Source: Deltaproteobacteria bacterium | GTDB lineage: Bacteria; Desulfobacterota; Desulfuromonadia; Geobacterales; Pseudopelobacteraceae | Reading direction: 5' to 3' | NCBI GenBank assembly: GCA_019162745.1 | Contig: JAFLLC010000072.1 | Coordinates: 49,509 to 113,508, forward strand | Length of the DNA stretch: 64,000 nucleotides | In this document: positions 28,653-37,991 of the stretch, one piece after another | How the letters are laid out: each line of letters opens with the position of its first letter | How positions within the stretch are numbered: the first letter of the stretch is position 1 | The notes under the pieces: generated by a model | What the model was told of the DNA's origin: nothing | The model's database searches: none | The model's input: only the letters and a program-made list of their open reading frames with translations | Program-made: the position numbers and the translations under genes

Positions 28653-29753
28653 ATGAAAGTATTGAAAATAATACATACTCTTGGCCATGGTGGTGCTGAA
28701 AACACGTTCCGTTGGCTTGCGTGGGGGCTACAGCGGAAGGGCGTAGAGGTGATAGCAGCAATTCCACGAGTTAACCACCCACAAGAGGAAATCTGGCTCA
28801 CTTCGGCATTGTCTGTGCAAGGAGTTCCATTCATCACATTTGATAAGCAAGGAAGCCCCAGGCAACTTTTAAAAAATATCACAGCTGTTATTGAAGATAT
28901 TCGACCAGATGTTGTGCATTCACACCTTTTGGATTCAAACGTATATTCATCTTTAGCCTGCAGGAAAAACTCTATCCCCCACGTATGTACCGAGCATGGA
29001 GACGTGTCGTTTAATAAAACAACAGTTTCTAAAATTAAGTACGGGTTGATTTCTCTCTGTAGTGACTTCGTTGTATGTGTTTCCGATGCCGTACTGAAAA
29101 GTGCATCCAGAGTCATTCTAACAAAGAGCAAGCTGAAAACTATTTATAACGGTGTCCATTTCATGGAGAAAAACGGCACTTCCTTTCGGTTGGAATTTAA
29201 TATTCCTGACGATGCCGTTCTGATTGGCACTGTGGGGAATCTCTATCCGGTGAAGGGACACAAATATTTGATCAGGGCCTTTGCCAATATTTGCTTTTCT
29301 TACCCTCAAACCTTTCTTGTGCTTGTGGGACGTGGTGAAGAGGAAAATAATCTCAAACAACTAGTGGCTGACTTGAACATACCTGGTAACCGGGTTCTTT
29401 TTACCGGTTTCCGTAATGACATAGAAAATATCATGAATGCATTTGACCTGTATGTGCAGCCAAGCCTTTCAGAAGGTCACCCGGTAGCGGTTCTGGAGGC
29501 CATGTCACTGGGAATACCGGTTATTGCTACTTCGGTAGGCGGCATACCCGAAATTATCGGGCAGGATCGTTATGGGACTTTGGTCCATCCGGAATCCTGG
29601 GAAGAACTTCATCGTTGCATAGAAGACTATCTGCACTGTCCTGATATGTTTCTGGAAAAGTCCTCTGATGCAAGGAACTACACTCGTGATGCTTTTTCTG
29701 TTGAGAAGATGGCATGTAACTATATAGATGTTTATCAGCAGGCTCTGACATAG
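28653..29753 (+). CDS. GT4 family glycosyltransferase
   Basis: The 366-residue GT-B protein has IIHTLGHGGAENTF at the N-terminus, VHSHLLDSN, then GNLYPVKGHKYLI and PSLSEGHPVAVLEAMSLG, the full EX7E motif. It starts one base after the phosphatase stop. It is likely part of the exosortase-centred operon and adds one residue of the repeat unit. Confidence 0.9.
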   Translation: MKVLKIIHTLGHGGAENTFRWLAWGLQRKGVEVIAAIPRVNHPQEEIWLTSALSVQGVPFITFDKQGSPRQLLKNITAVIEDIRPDVVHSHLLDSNVYSSLACRKNSIPHVCTEHGDVSFNKTTVSKIKYGLISLCSDFVVCVSDAVLKSASRVILTKSKLKTIYNGVHFMEKNGTSFRLEFNIPDDAVLIGTVGNLYPVKGHKYLIRAFANICFSYPQTFLVLVGRGEEENNLKQLVADLNIPGNRVLFTGFRNDIENIMNAFDLYVQPSLSEGHPVAVLEAMSLGIPVIATSVGGIPEIIGQDRYGTLVHPESWEELHRCIEDYLHCPDMFLEKSSDARNYTRDAFSVEKMACNYIDVYQQALT

Positions 29754-29770
29754 AGAAGGAAGTGAATCCT

Positions 29771-31057
29771 ATGATCTCATCAGAAAAATATTTATCGGTT
29801 AATGTAAAAGCTATTTGGACACAGCTTAAACAGGAGCCATTATATTTCTGGTTTTTTTGTGGATATTTGTTTTTTGAATATGTCAGGCCACAATCGATCT
29901 ATACATCCATAGATATTCTCCCGTGGGCAAAGTTATTGGTCATTGGGGCATTAATAGGTAGTTTCATGTCAAAAGGGATAGTCTCTTGGTCCTCCTCGCT
30001 TACAAAATATTACTGGGGTCTGATTGCTGCTGTCTTCTTGTCCTCTGTCTTTGCAGAGTTTCCGAGCTTTGCGTTTGCCAATATTAACGCCGTGCTGAAT
30101 TGGCTGATCGTTTATTTCCTGTTTATTAGGATTGTTACGACAAAATTCAGATTTTTCGTCGTAATGCTTTTATTGATGCTGGCGTCATATAAAATGTCGC
30201 AGCATGCGGCAATTGTATGGGCGAGAAGGGGATTTGCTTATGAAACGTGGGGCATTGCAGGAACACCAGGTTTTTTTGGAAACGCTGCTGACCTTGGGGT
30301 GCAGATGTTGATCATATTGCCTCTATCAATTTGTTTTGTTATCGGTTGCCGATCTTATTGGGGCACTCTTAAAAAATCTTTTTTTATTTTTTTACCAATG
30401 ACAGCACTAATGACAATCATTGCTACGGGTGAGCGTAATACACTTGTTGGGTTAGCTGCTATATGCTCCGTGGCTGCACTGTCCGCAAAAAGTCGCATTA
30501 GGAACATATTCCTGATGGCAGCCTTCGCTGTCTGCCTTATTGCAGTAATGCCTCAGGCGTTTCTTGATAGGTTCGATACGGCTGGGAAAGACGGAACTTC
30601 GTTGTCCAGATTGACGTATTGGAAAAGAGGAATTGAGTTCTTTGAGGAACATCCCGTTTTGGGCATCGGTTATAATAATTGGGCCCCGTATTATTTGAAG
30701 TATCATCCGGGTGAATCACTAAGAGGAGAAAAACAGGAGGTTGCACATAGCACCCCGGTAACAATATTGGCAGAGTTAGGAATTTTGGGGTTTATTTTTT
30801 ATTATGGTATTGCATTAAAGACTATTTCAATAAATCTTCACTCGATGAAAATATCCCGCTCTAATGCCGAACGTATATGGAGAGATATCCCCTTTGCGCT
30901 GAATATCGGTCTAGTTGGTTTCTTGGCGGCCAGTATTTTTATATCAGTTACGTTCTATCCATTTTTATTTATTCAAGCTTCGTTGTCGGCAGCACTATAC
31001 AATATTCTGTCGAGAGAAAATCGGAATAGTGGCGTGGCCGCTTTACCTGGCCAATAG
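29771..31057 (+). CDS. O-antigen ligase / Wzy-like membrane protein of exosortase-associated type
   Basis: The 428-residue protein has ten to twelve hydrophobic segments and a long periplasmic loop containing RLTYWKRGIEFFEEHPVLGIGYNNW, then EVAHSTPVTILAELG. This is the Wzy_C/WaaL pattern found in exosortase-A-associated ligases. ATG 29771 is preferred over GTG 29762 because AAGGAAG has normal spacing only to the former. It would polymerise repeat units or transfer glycan to an acceptor at the periplasmic face. The IS200-type element begins some 25 bases after its stop. Confidence 0.86.
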   Translation: MISSEKYLSVNVKAIWTQLKQEPLYFWFFCGYLFFEYVRPQSIYTSIDILPWAKLLVIGALIGSFMSKGIVSWSSSLTKYYWGLIAAVFLSSVFAEFPSFAFANINAVLNWLIVYFLFIRIVTTKFRFFVVMLLLMLASYKMSQHAAIVWARRGFAYETWGIAGTPGFFGNAADLGVQMLIILPLSICFVIGCRSYWGTLKKSFFIFLPMTALMTIIATGERNTLVGLAAICSVAALSAKSRIRNIFLMAAFAVCLIAVMPQAFLDRFDTAGKDGTSLSRLTYWKRGIEFFEEHPVLGIGYNNWAPYYLKYHPGESLRGEKQEVAHSTPVTILAELGILGFIFYYGIALKTISINLHSMKISRSNAERIWRDIPFALNIGLVGFLAASIFISVTFYPFLFIQASLSAALYNILSRENRNSGVAALPGQ

Positions 31058-31136
31058 AAACTCATTTAAATTCTTTTGAGTAATCCCCCACCTTTGGTGG
31101 GGGACTCACAAAGTTTGACAGTTCCTGAAATATGTA

Positions 31137-31183
31137 GAAGCCTCCTTAACGTGAACCGCTCAAAGTACACGAAAGGAGGCTTC
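31137..31183 (+). promoter_or_regulatory. hairpin that hides the tnpA ribosome-binding site
   Basis: GAAGCCTCCTT (31137-31147) is perfectly complementary to AAGGAGGCTTC (31173-31183), which contains the Shine-Dalgarno sequence two bases before the ATG. The 11-bp stem would sequester the site and keep transposase synthesis low. A similar leader hairpin is established for Salmonella IS200. Confidence 0.82.
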
Positions 31184-31184
31184 A

Positions 31185-31622
31185 ATGGACGACGCACAAA
31201 GTTTATGTCACTCAGTGTGGGATTGCAAGTATCACGTAGTCTGGATTCCGAAATGCCGTCGTAAAGTGTTGTATGGCCGTATTCGTAAAGATCTTTCAGA
31301 ATATTTGCATGAGCTAGCTCGGCAGAAAGAGTGCAAGATTCTGGAAGGCCATTTATGTCCAGATCATATTCACATGCTGATATCGATACCACCAAAATAC
31401 TCCGTTGCCCAGATAATGGGGTTTATTAAAGGCAAGAGCGCAATTCACGTAGCCCGTACATATCTTGGTCAACGCAAGAACTATACTGGGATGCACTTTT
31501 GGGCAAGAGGTTACTATGTATCGACCGTAGGAGCAGATGAAGAGTCAATCCGCGAATACATACGTAAACAAGAACACGAAGATAATCGGCTGGACCAATT
31601 GTCACTTTTGACCGAAGGATGA
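31185..31622 (+). CDS. tnpA: IS200-type Y1 HUH transposase
   Basis: The 145-residue transposase has the HUH motif His61-Ile-His63 (PDHIHML) and the nucleophilic tyrosine Tyr125 in SIREYIRKQE. It cuts and rejoins single-stranded DNA at the terminal hairpins. Length is normal and the reading frame intact, so the element may be active. Confidence 0.95.
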   Translation: MDDAQSLCHSVWDCKYHVVWIPKCRRKVLYGRIRKDLSEYLHELARQKECKILEGHLCPDHIHMLISIPPKYSVAQIMGFIKGKSAIHVARTYLGQRKNYTGMHFWARGYYVSTVGADEESIREYIRKQEHEDNRLDQLSLLTEG

Positions 31623-31776
31623 CCACCAACAGTGGTCAGATAATCTTTTAAACAAACCGCTTTGAGCGGGTCACGATTTTTAATGCCCCCACCTTTGGTG
31701 GGGGATGCTTACTAGAACAATCTCTAACTTAAGTACTCAGAAATCTTACGCTTATTTCATAGGTACAGGCCGCAAT

Positions 31777-32796
31777 ATGTCAGTAAATATCATAATAAAA
31801 AAAGGGATTTCGGCATTTAACTCAGGTTGCGGACTGTTTTACATGCTTGACCATTACCGCTTGGCGGACAAAGCTTTTGTTCTTATGTACCATAGAGTGC
31901 TCAGTCGAGATAGCTCGCATGATATTTATGTTCAACCTGGAATGTTTGTCACTGATAAAACATTTGACCGGCACATGTCTTTTTTAAGAGAAAAATACCA
32001 AATCCTCTCCCTTGAGAAGCTGATCGAAAAAAAAAGCCAAAACGAGAATTTAAGCGGTTGCTGTGCAATCACTTTTGATGACGGTTGGCGTGACAACTAT
32101 ACAGATGCATTTCCTGTACTGAAAAAGTATCAAGTACCGGCCACCATTTTTCTTGCCACCGCCTTCATCGGTACAAACAGTCTCTTCTGGCCTGAGGAGA
32201 TATGTTGGCATCTTGAACAGCACTCTCTGGTTGATGCAACTGCAAACAAATCATTCCCCGTCCTCAAGTTTTACAATGAAATCGAGAAGTACGCATCTGA
32301 TAACAGAAATATGTTTTTCAATAAAGTAATTGAGCATTTAAAGGTGTATTCGCCGGATGAAAGAAACGCTGTCCTGGAGTATTTTCGTGGGTTGGGCACA
32401 TTACAACAAAATATTCCACGGCAGATGTTGAGTTGGGAAGAGGCTGACGAGATGAGAAAAAGCGGTTTAATAGAGTTTGGTGCTCATACCGTTCGGCATG
32501 AAATTCTTGATCAACTTCCGATTGCGAAAGTCAGAACTGAAATTTTGCAGTCTAAAAAAGACATTGAGGAAAAGCTCGGAGTTACGGTATCCACTTTTGC
32601 CTATCCAAATGGTAATTACAATGTAGATGTCTTAAACGTACTCAACGAGGGTGGTTTTGTTGGTGCCGTAACGACTAAAAAGGGTTTTCTTGGGAAACGT
32701 ACTCCACTGTTGGAAATTCCGAGGATAGGCATGCACGAGGATATAAGTAACACTACCCCCATGTTTCAGGGACGAATTCTTATGGAGAAGTTCTGA
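31777..32796 (+). CDS. cytoplasmic-type polysaccharide deacetylase (CE4)
   Basis: This protein of about 339 residues has CAITFDDGWRDNY (Asp pair), FGAHTVRHEIL (HxxxH metal ligands) and STFAYPNGNY. No clear signal peptide is seen. The frame is open from an ATG at 31705 inside the IS200 right end, but residues before 31777 look random and the ATG at 31777 begins a plausible protein. The start remains uncertain because the insertion may have removed the natural promoter and first codons. Its stop is one base before the ATP-grasp start region. It probably deacetylates the EPS or a lipid-linked precursor. Confidence 0.8.
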   Translation: MSVNIIIKKGISAFNSGCGLFYMLDHYRLADKAFVLMYHRVLSRDSSHDIYVQPGMFVTDKTFDRHMSFLREKYQILSLEKLIEKKSQNENLSGCCAITFDDGWRDNYTDAFPVLKKYQVPATIFLATAFIGTNSLFWPEEICWHLEQHSLVDATANKSFPVLKFYNEIEKYASDNRNMFFNKVIEHLKVYSPDERNAVLEYFRGLGTLQQNIPRQMLSWEEADEMRKSGLIEFGAHTVRHEILDQLPIAKVRTEILQSKKDIEEKLGVTVSTFAYPNGNYNVDVLNVLNEGGFVGAVTTKKGFLGKRTPLLEIPRIGMHEDISNTTPMFQGRILMEKF

Positions 32797-32797
32797 A

Positions 32798-33991
32798 ATG
32801 AACGTACTGATCACCGACGGAGAAAACAGGTCAGCTCTGGCTGCTACAAGATCTCTTGGTAGAAAGGGCCATGATATTATTGTTACCGGATTGGATCCTG
32901 ATAATATCTCTGCGTGTTCTAAGTTCTGTAAAAGGAATTATCAGACGCCAAATCCTCTGAAGGATGGAATGAATTATTCAGAGAAAATAGCGGAAATCGT
33001 CACAAGTGAAAAAATAGATATTATTTTACCGATGACCGAACAATCTATTTATCAACTCAATAGAGTCAGAGACCACCTGCCAAAAAACGTTATTCTTGCC
33101 TGTCCCTGCCAGGAAAAAATGGATGCGGTATCTAACAAGTTCAGACTCTTTCAGTTAGCGCAAGATCTTGGAGTTCCTATACCGGAAACAACCTTTGTGA
33201 GTGGAATTGAAGATTTTTTAGAAAAAGAGCCTGGAATAGCCAATTTTCCAGCAGTGGTGAAGCCGGCTTTTTCCAAGATAGCAGATGGAGATGGATTGAT
33301 ATCGGCGGGGGTTATGTATGCCGCAGATCGAAATGAATTAAGGCTTCTCTACGAAACAAAAACGATACTCCGCTATCCTTCACTTATCCAAGAGTTGATA
33401 GTAGGTGAGGGAACTGGGTTGTTCACTCTTTTCGATCATGACCACCACTTGGTCTTATTTTCGCATAGGCGTCTGTTGGAAAAACCTCCTTCAGGAGGTG
33501 TGAGTGTAATGTCAGAAAGCATTCCACTTGATCCTGAAATGGTAAAATCTGCTGAAAAGCTGCTTTCCGAAGTAGGTTGGAAAGGAGTGGCTATGGTTGA
33601 GTTTAAGAGAGATATCCGGGATGGAAAAGCCAAACTAATGGAAATAAACGGCAGGTTCTGGGGATCTTTACAACTTGCCGTTTCGTCGGGTGTTGATTTT
33701 CCGGCATTATACTTGGACTATTATTTTAACAATAAACCATTTTGTATTTTGGATAACTATCGAATAGGGCATAGGTTAAAGTGGCTTTTGGGTATTATGG
33801 ATCATTTAATTATTCGTATTAAACATTTTGACCGTTTACAAAGGCTTCTTCCAGAATTTTACACGTGTAGGCAGGTGATAATGGAGCTTTTTATGGCAAA
33901 AAATGCAAATACAACGTTAGACGTATACGATTCGGAAGACAGGAAGCCTTTTATTTCTGAGATCAAATTCTATATCAAAAATTTAATATAG
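32798..33991 (+). CDS. ATP-grasp family ligase
   Basis: The 397-residue protein has an N-terminal PreATP-grasp domain (LITDGENRSALAATRSLG). The ATP-grasp core shows FPAVVKPAFSK (nucleotide-binding lysine), SLIQELIVGEGTG, and AMVEFKRDIRDGKAKLMEINGRFWGS with the Glu/Asn metal ligands. Relatives are annotated as carboxylate-amine ligases or carbamoyl-phosphate-synthase-like proteins in EPS clusters. It probably joins an amino compound to a carboxylate, perhaps an amino-acid-like decoration of the polymer; the substrate is inferred only. It starts one base after the deacetylase stop. Confidence 0.8.
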   Translation: MNVLITDGENRSALAATRSLGRKGHDIIVTGLDPDNISACSKFCKRNYQTPNPLKDGMNYSEKIAEIVTSEKIDIILPMTEQSIYQLNRVRDHLPKNVILACPCQEKMDAVSNKFRLFQLAQDLGVPIPETTFVSGIEDFLEKEPGIANFPAVVKPAFSKIADGDGLISAGVMYAADRNELRLLYETKTILRYPSLIQELIVGEGTGLFTLFDHDHHLVLFSHRRLLEKPPSGGVSVMSESIPLDPEMVKSAEKLLSEVGWKGVAMVEFKRDIRDGKAKLMEINGRFWGSLQLAVSSGVDFPALYLDYYFNNKPFCILDNYRIGHRLKWLLGIMDHLIIRIKHFDRLQRLLPEFYTCRQVIMELFMAKNANTTLDVYDSEDRKPFISEIKFYIKNLI

Positions 33992-34067
33992 TTATGGTGA
34001 TAGGGGGACAGTCAGAACACACTTTTATTTTCTTGACTTACTATAGTACATTAATAAGGAAGTGAAA

Positions 34068-35453
34068 ATGATTGAAAATATATACATGCAGTCTCCTATA
34101 TGGATGCAAAATATTTTTGTTACAGCTGCCGGCCTTCAATTACATTTACAAAGAAAGGGCGGTAAATATAGACAATATTTGAATTTAATTAAGGACAATC
34201 AAACGCAAACACTTGATTCGATGGAGTCTATCCAATTGCGATCATTGAAACAAATTATTTCACATTCGTTTAATAGCGTGCCTTTTTATCAGGAATGGAG
34301 TCGCAATAATTGTGTTACGGTGGCAGATATAAATTCTATTAAGGATATTTCCATTCTTCCTGTAATTGAAAAGGAGGATATCCGCCAAAATCCCGACTGT
34401 TATTGTTCTAGCCATATGCTAAATAAATCGGGTAATTTTAATTTATACACCAGTGGCACAACTGGTAAGCCCCTTGTAGTCTCCTGTGATAAAGAATCTC
34501 GTCGCTGTCATTTTGCTTACTGGGAAAGATTTATTGGGTGGTTCGGAGTCGGTTCGAATTCTTGGCGAGCCACTTTTTGCGGGCGGGTAGTAGTACCTCA
34601 AGGTCAAAATAAACCGCCATATTGGAGATACGATCCTGTTCAAAGAAATGTATTGTTTTCTTCATATCATCTATCGAAAGACAATATGCCCTTCTATGTG
34701 AAAAAACTGCGTCAGATTGAACCTTCTTATTTGGATGGATACCCGTCCAGTCTTGCCTTTATAGCAAATTATATGTTGAATCATAAGGAACCACCGATAA
34801 AAAACTTAAAAGCGGTATTCACTTCAGCTGAAACTCTACTTCCATATCAAAGAGAAGTAATTATGCAAGCTTTTCAGGTTCCGGTGGCCGATCAGTACGG
34901 TTGTACAGAAATGGCAGTATTTATTTCTCAGTGCGATCATGGCTCTTATCATGTTAATTCTGATTACAGCTTGCTTGAGGTTTTGAATGAAAATGGAGAA
35001 CCTTCTTCACCTGGAGAATGGGGAGAAGCAATATGCACTGTATTCGTAAATAAGACTATGCCACTTATTAGATATCGTGTAGGTGATTTGTTGAGAGCAC
35101 CTGAACCATCATTCTGCCCATGTGGTTTGCCTTTTCCGGTAACCAAAGAAATTATTGGCCGAAAAGATGAAACAATTCAAACGCCTGATGGGAGACGAAT
35201 TGGTAGATTGGATCCTGTATTTAAAGGTCTTGAAAACATTATAGAAACGCAATTGGTTCAGACGGGTGTAAATGTATTGCTTGTCAGGCTTGTTCCGAGC
35301 ACAAACTACTCAGCTTCTGACAAACATAAGCTACTACAAGCACTCAAAGTTCGTATTGGCAACGATATGATAATTCAATTCGAGCTTTTAAATGAAATTC
35401 CACGAGATGCTAATGGTAAGTTTAGGTTCATAATTTCAAAGATCAATGAATAA
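34068..35453 (+). CDS. PaaK/CapK-like adenylate-forming enzyme
   Basis: The protein of about 461 residues belongs to the phenylacetate-CoA ligase-like ANL family. It shows LYTSGTTGKPLVVS (P-loop), FTSAETLLPYQREVI, DQYGCTEMAVF and IRYRVGDLLRAP. CapK-like members occur in capsule and EPS loci and probably activate an acid for transfer to the glycan. AAGGAAG precedes ATG 34068; the GTG at 34062 is inside it. Together with the ATP-grasp protein it suggests an acyl or amino-acid substituent. The region from here to 37.7 kb is AT-rich compared with the rest. Confidence 0.82.
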   Translation: MIENIYMQSPIWMQNIFVTAAGLQLHLQRKGGKYRQYLNLIKDNQTQTLDSMESIQLRSLKQIISHSFNSVPFYQEWSRNNCVTVADINSIKDISILPVIEKEDIRQNPDCYCSSHMLNKSGNFNLYTSGTTGKPLVVSCDKESRRCHFAYWERFIGWFGVGSNSWRATFCGRVVVPQGQNKPPYWRYDPVQRNVLFSSYHLSKDNMPFYVKKLRQIEPSYLDGYPSSLAFIANYMLNHKEPPIKNLKAVFTSAETLLPYQREVIMQAFQVPVADQYGCTEMAVFISQCDHGSYHVNSDYSLLEVLNENGEPSSPGEWGEAICTVFVNKTMPLIRYRVGDLLRAPEPSFCPCGLPFPVTKEIIGRKDETIQTPDGRRIGRLDPVFKGLENIIETQLVQTGVNVLLVRLVPSTNYSASDKHKLLQALKVRIGNDMIIQFELLNEIPRDANGKFRFIISKINE

Positions 35454-35559
35454 AAGCCTCATAAGTTTATTGTCCCTTACAGCCCTTATAAAGTTGTGTG
35501 GTGTGTTATATATTTTTATTGCAAAATAAGGCGCCACCAATAAGGCGGTGGAGGTTAAG

Positions 35560-36516
35560 ATGACGAATACTAATATTAGTGTTGATTTTGTAATACCTAC
35601 ATTGAATGAAGAAGTTAATTTACAGTTATTGCTTGCTTCTATTGCTGAGCAAGAACTAAATGAGCATGTCAAAATATCTAAAATTATTGTTGTAGATAAT
35701 GGCTCACAGGATAGAACACTTGAAATAGCAGGCAATTACGGAGCCACAACATTCTCAAAACCCGGTTTTTCAATTGCTGCTTTGCGAAATTACGGAGCAA
35801 AAACTGCTACAGCCGATATTATTATTTTCTCAGATGCTGACATTATCCTAAACAAAGATGTAGTAAAAAATATAGTTTTATTGTTAAGGAGTGAACATCT
35901 ATCTGCATTGGGGCCTGATGGGTACATGCCATACGGAACAGCTACTTGGATACAGAAAATATGGTATTATCACCTGACAACACCAAGTAAACAAACGCAT
36001 ACTACAGAAGTATATAACTTGAGTAGTGGATTATTTGCAATTAAGTCAAAAATATTTACAGAAATAGGAGGTTTTAATAGCGCACTATCTATTGGTGAAG
36101 ATTCAGAAATATCCCGTAGATTAATAAAAAATGGTCATATACTGGTAAAAAGCAATAAAATAATTGTATATACAACTGGTTATGCCAATTGCATCAAAAA
36201 CTTTGTACAAAGAGAGATGTGGCATGGCGATTCATTTAAACATTTGGCGGTGCATAGAAATATAGATTTATTAACTATATACATATTAACAAACAGTTTG
36301 ATGTGGGTAAGCCTTATTGTAGTATTTTTGTATACAAAATCTTTGGAATATCTTGCTATAAATGCAGCATTTATTATTATAGTCCCTTTATATAAAGCAC
36401 TAATAAAAACGAAAACTATTAATATTGCATATGTGCAATTGGCTTTCGTCTATGTACTATACTCTTTATCCAGAAGTATAGCCCTATTCAAAGTCAGTAA
36501 AAGTAACTATTTGTAA
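35560..36516 (+). CDS. GT2 glycosyltransferase with C-terminal membrane segments
   Basis: The protein of about 318 residues has FVIPTLNEEVNLQ, VVDNGSQDRTLE, IIIFSDADI (DXD) and GEDSEISRRLI, followed by three hydrophobic helices in the last 90 residues. GGAGG at 35550-35554 sets the start at ATG 35560. It is the last + strand gene of the EPS block and is followed by a terminator. Codon use is AT-rich. Confidence 0.85.
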   Translation: MTNTNISVDFVIPTLNEEVNLQLLLASIAEQELNEHVKISKIIVVDNGSQDRTLEIAGNYGATTFSKPGFSIAALRNYGAKTATADIIIFSDADIILNKDVVKNIVLLLRSEHLSALGPDGYMPYGTATWIQKIWYYHLTTPSKQTHTTEVYNLSSGLFAIKSKIFTEIGGFNSALSIGEDSEISRRLIKNGHILVKSNKIIVYTTGYANCIKNFVQREMWHGDSFKHLAVHRNIDLLTIYILTNSLMWVSLIVVFLYTKSLEYLAINAAFIIIVPLYKALIKTKTINIAYVQLAFVYVLYSLSRSIALFKVSKSNYL

Positions 36517-36530
36517 CAACGCAGTTCACA

Positions 36531-36568
36531 AATGTAGGGATTCATCAGCGAACCCCTACATTATTTTT
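36531..36568 (+). terminator. intrinsic terminator ending the EPS gene block
   Basis: AATGTAGGG (36531-36539) pairs with CCCTACATT (36554-36562), followed by a T-rich tail. It lies between convergent genes, 14 bases after the GT2 stop, and could also slow the opposing transcript. Confidence 0.78.
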
Positions 36569-36593
36569 AATTAGTATGTATTATGTAATGATG

Positions 36594-37691
36594 TTATTTG
36601 CTTAGTATTTTCAAATTTGAAGGAGGAACCAAGCCAGTGCTTATGCCAAAAATAATAGATTTTCCACTGCTTACTAATCCATTGCTATCTACAACATATA
36701 AATAACGAGCTGTAGAATCTGTTGAAAAGGCCCCTTTATTTATTGTTATAGTAATCGATGTTCCATCACTAGACCACGCAGTTGGTATTTGAATCTCACA
36801 AGTGCCACGATTTGACCATGTTGATCCAGAGCAGACCTCAACACGTGAAAGAGTTTTATCTATATACACATCATCAATATATACTGTGCGAGTTCCGTTC
36901 TCGATATAATAAGGCAAAAAAACTTGATTATAATTGGATCGTTGTGCTGCACTATTGAGAGTATTTACCGCTACACTTGAATACTGAGACACCCCATTAC
37001 GCCAAATCTGAACGGCACCATCTGAAGCATTCGGAGTTGATAGTACAGCCCAAGAATCATCTCTAACCCATTGATTCGTAAGCGCACCTGTGTAGACTAA
37101 AGGATGTTCTATTCCTTTATCTGCAAAAGCATACCAATATTCTGGTGCAATTGCAGTATAACCCACAGTAGGCATACTATGAACATCAGCATCACCCCCA
37201 ATACGACCCATTTTAAGATGGTCACCTGTTCCGGGCTGAATCCAATATTTATAACTAAAAAATATTTTACTTTGATTCCCCAATAAACCTGCTTTTGTTC
37301 GGGACCAACAAGGCAAATTATTAAATAACATCTGTTTAGCTGCTTTAGTTCCGGAGTAACTTTTTTCATTTGAAAATATCATTGACGGTGTACCCCCATT
37401 ATTCGAAGCGGCACATTCTATTTGTGTATCCCAGTTTGGTGAGGTGCTTAGTAATTGCCCCGTATTACCTGATTCAAAATTATCCCAAAACAAAGGTGCC
37501 GCAGGAGATTTAGTCCCAAATCCAGTTCCTTGTATTGTTATGCTTTTACCATCGCTAATTGTGCCGCTTACAGCATTAATAATTGGTGCAGCTAGCAAAC
37601 AATTTGCTGATAAAGAGATAATGCCCAATGAAAACAAAAATAACATGATCACGTTCTTAAACACAGAGATTGGTAATATTCTTTTAAACAT
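36594..37691 (-). CDS. secreted protein with IPT/TIG-like domain, riboswitch-controlled
   Basis: The 365-residue protein has a signal peptide (about 1-35, ending NCLLAAP). An IPT/TIG-like Ig fold start follows (PIINAVSGTISDGKSITIQGTGFG). A jelly-roll-like body of about 220 residues (LFWDNFESG, YIDDVYID) recalls carbohydrate-binding or LamG-like domains. The C-terminus PPSNLKILSK looks like the first strand of an Fn3 domain and then stops; the GH26 protein at 46321 ends in the same way. No catalytic motif is recognised. It is transcribed leftwards from the riboswitch at 37979. A matrix or surface-binding role is inferred. Confidence 0.65.
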   Translation of the reverse strand: MFKRILPISVFKNVIMLFLFSLGIISLSANCLLAAPIINAVSGTISDGKSITIQGTGFGTKSPAAPLFWDNFESGNTGQLLSTSPNWDTQIECAASNNGGTPSMIFSNEKSYSGTKAAKQMLFNNLPCWSRTKAGLLGNQSKIFFSYKYWIQPGTGDHLKMGRIGGDADVHSMPTVGYTAIAPEYWYAFADKGIEHPLVYTGALTNQWVRDDSWAVLSTPNASDGAVQIWRNGVSQYSSVAVNTLNSAAQRSNYNQVFLPYYIENGTRTVYIDDVYIDKTLSRVEVCSGSTWSNRGTCEIQIPTAWSSDGTSITITINKGAFSTDSTARYLYVVDSNGLVSSGKSIIFGISTGLVPPSNLKILSK

Positions 37692-37943
37692 TATTTAGCT
37701 CCTTTTAACCTGGATGGATTAGTCAGCAATATGCTTTTTGAAATCCCTATAAACTCATGCAGTACATCATGACACCTCCTGATCTCTGCTATTCGCCACA
37801 TGTAACCTTTTCATCTCTAGGAAAATGGAAGGTTGATTGGCACTATTTATCAGTAGAGCGTGCCTCGTGCAATGGAGTAAATTTTTACGGTTTAAATCGA
37901 TCACACGGATCAAATAATTCATGTGATTCACATCATCAAAAAC

Positions 37944-37991
37944 AAAAAAGCCGGGTGCCGAATACGTGTAGTTGTATTTCGGCAACCCGGC
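37944..37991 (-). terminator. riboswitch expression-platform terminator
   Basis: Reading leftwards, GCCGGGTTGCCGAA, the 3' side of the aptamer, pairs with TTCGGCACCCGGC and is followed by TTTTTTG. Because the 5' arm belongs to the aptamer, ligand binding should prevent terminator formation. Confidence 0.88.

Larger units (their letters stand above)
31081..31712 (+). mobile_element. IS200/IS605-family insertion sequence (tnpA only)
   Basis: Both ends carry the same small hairpin, CCCCCACC-TTT-GGTGGGGG, at 31085-31103 and 31686-31704, as expected for sites bound by an HUH Y1 transposase. Subterminal sequences (CCGCTCAAAG at the left, CTTTGAGCGG at the right) are also complementary. No tnpB or omega-RNA gene is present. 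Exact cleavage points are uncertain by a few bases. The element lies between the ligase gene and the deacetylase gene. Confidence 0.9.

Noticed and set aside
31081-31712. Possible CRISPR-like or omega-RNA structure from the paired CCCCCACC hairpins
   Set aside because: They are the two ends of an IS200-type element; there is no tnpB or guide-RNA scaffold.
34033-34054. TTGACT followed by TACATT as a sigma-70 promoter before the PaaK-like gene
   Set aside because: The spacing is only about eight bases, far too short.
37816-37832. TTGGCAC-like sequence resembling a sigma-54 site
   Set aside because: The -12 half is TATCA with no GC at the right spacing, and no + strand gene follows.
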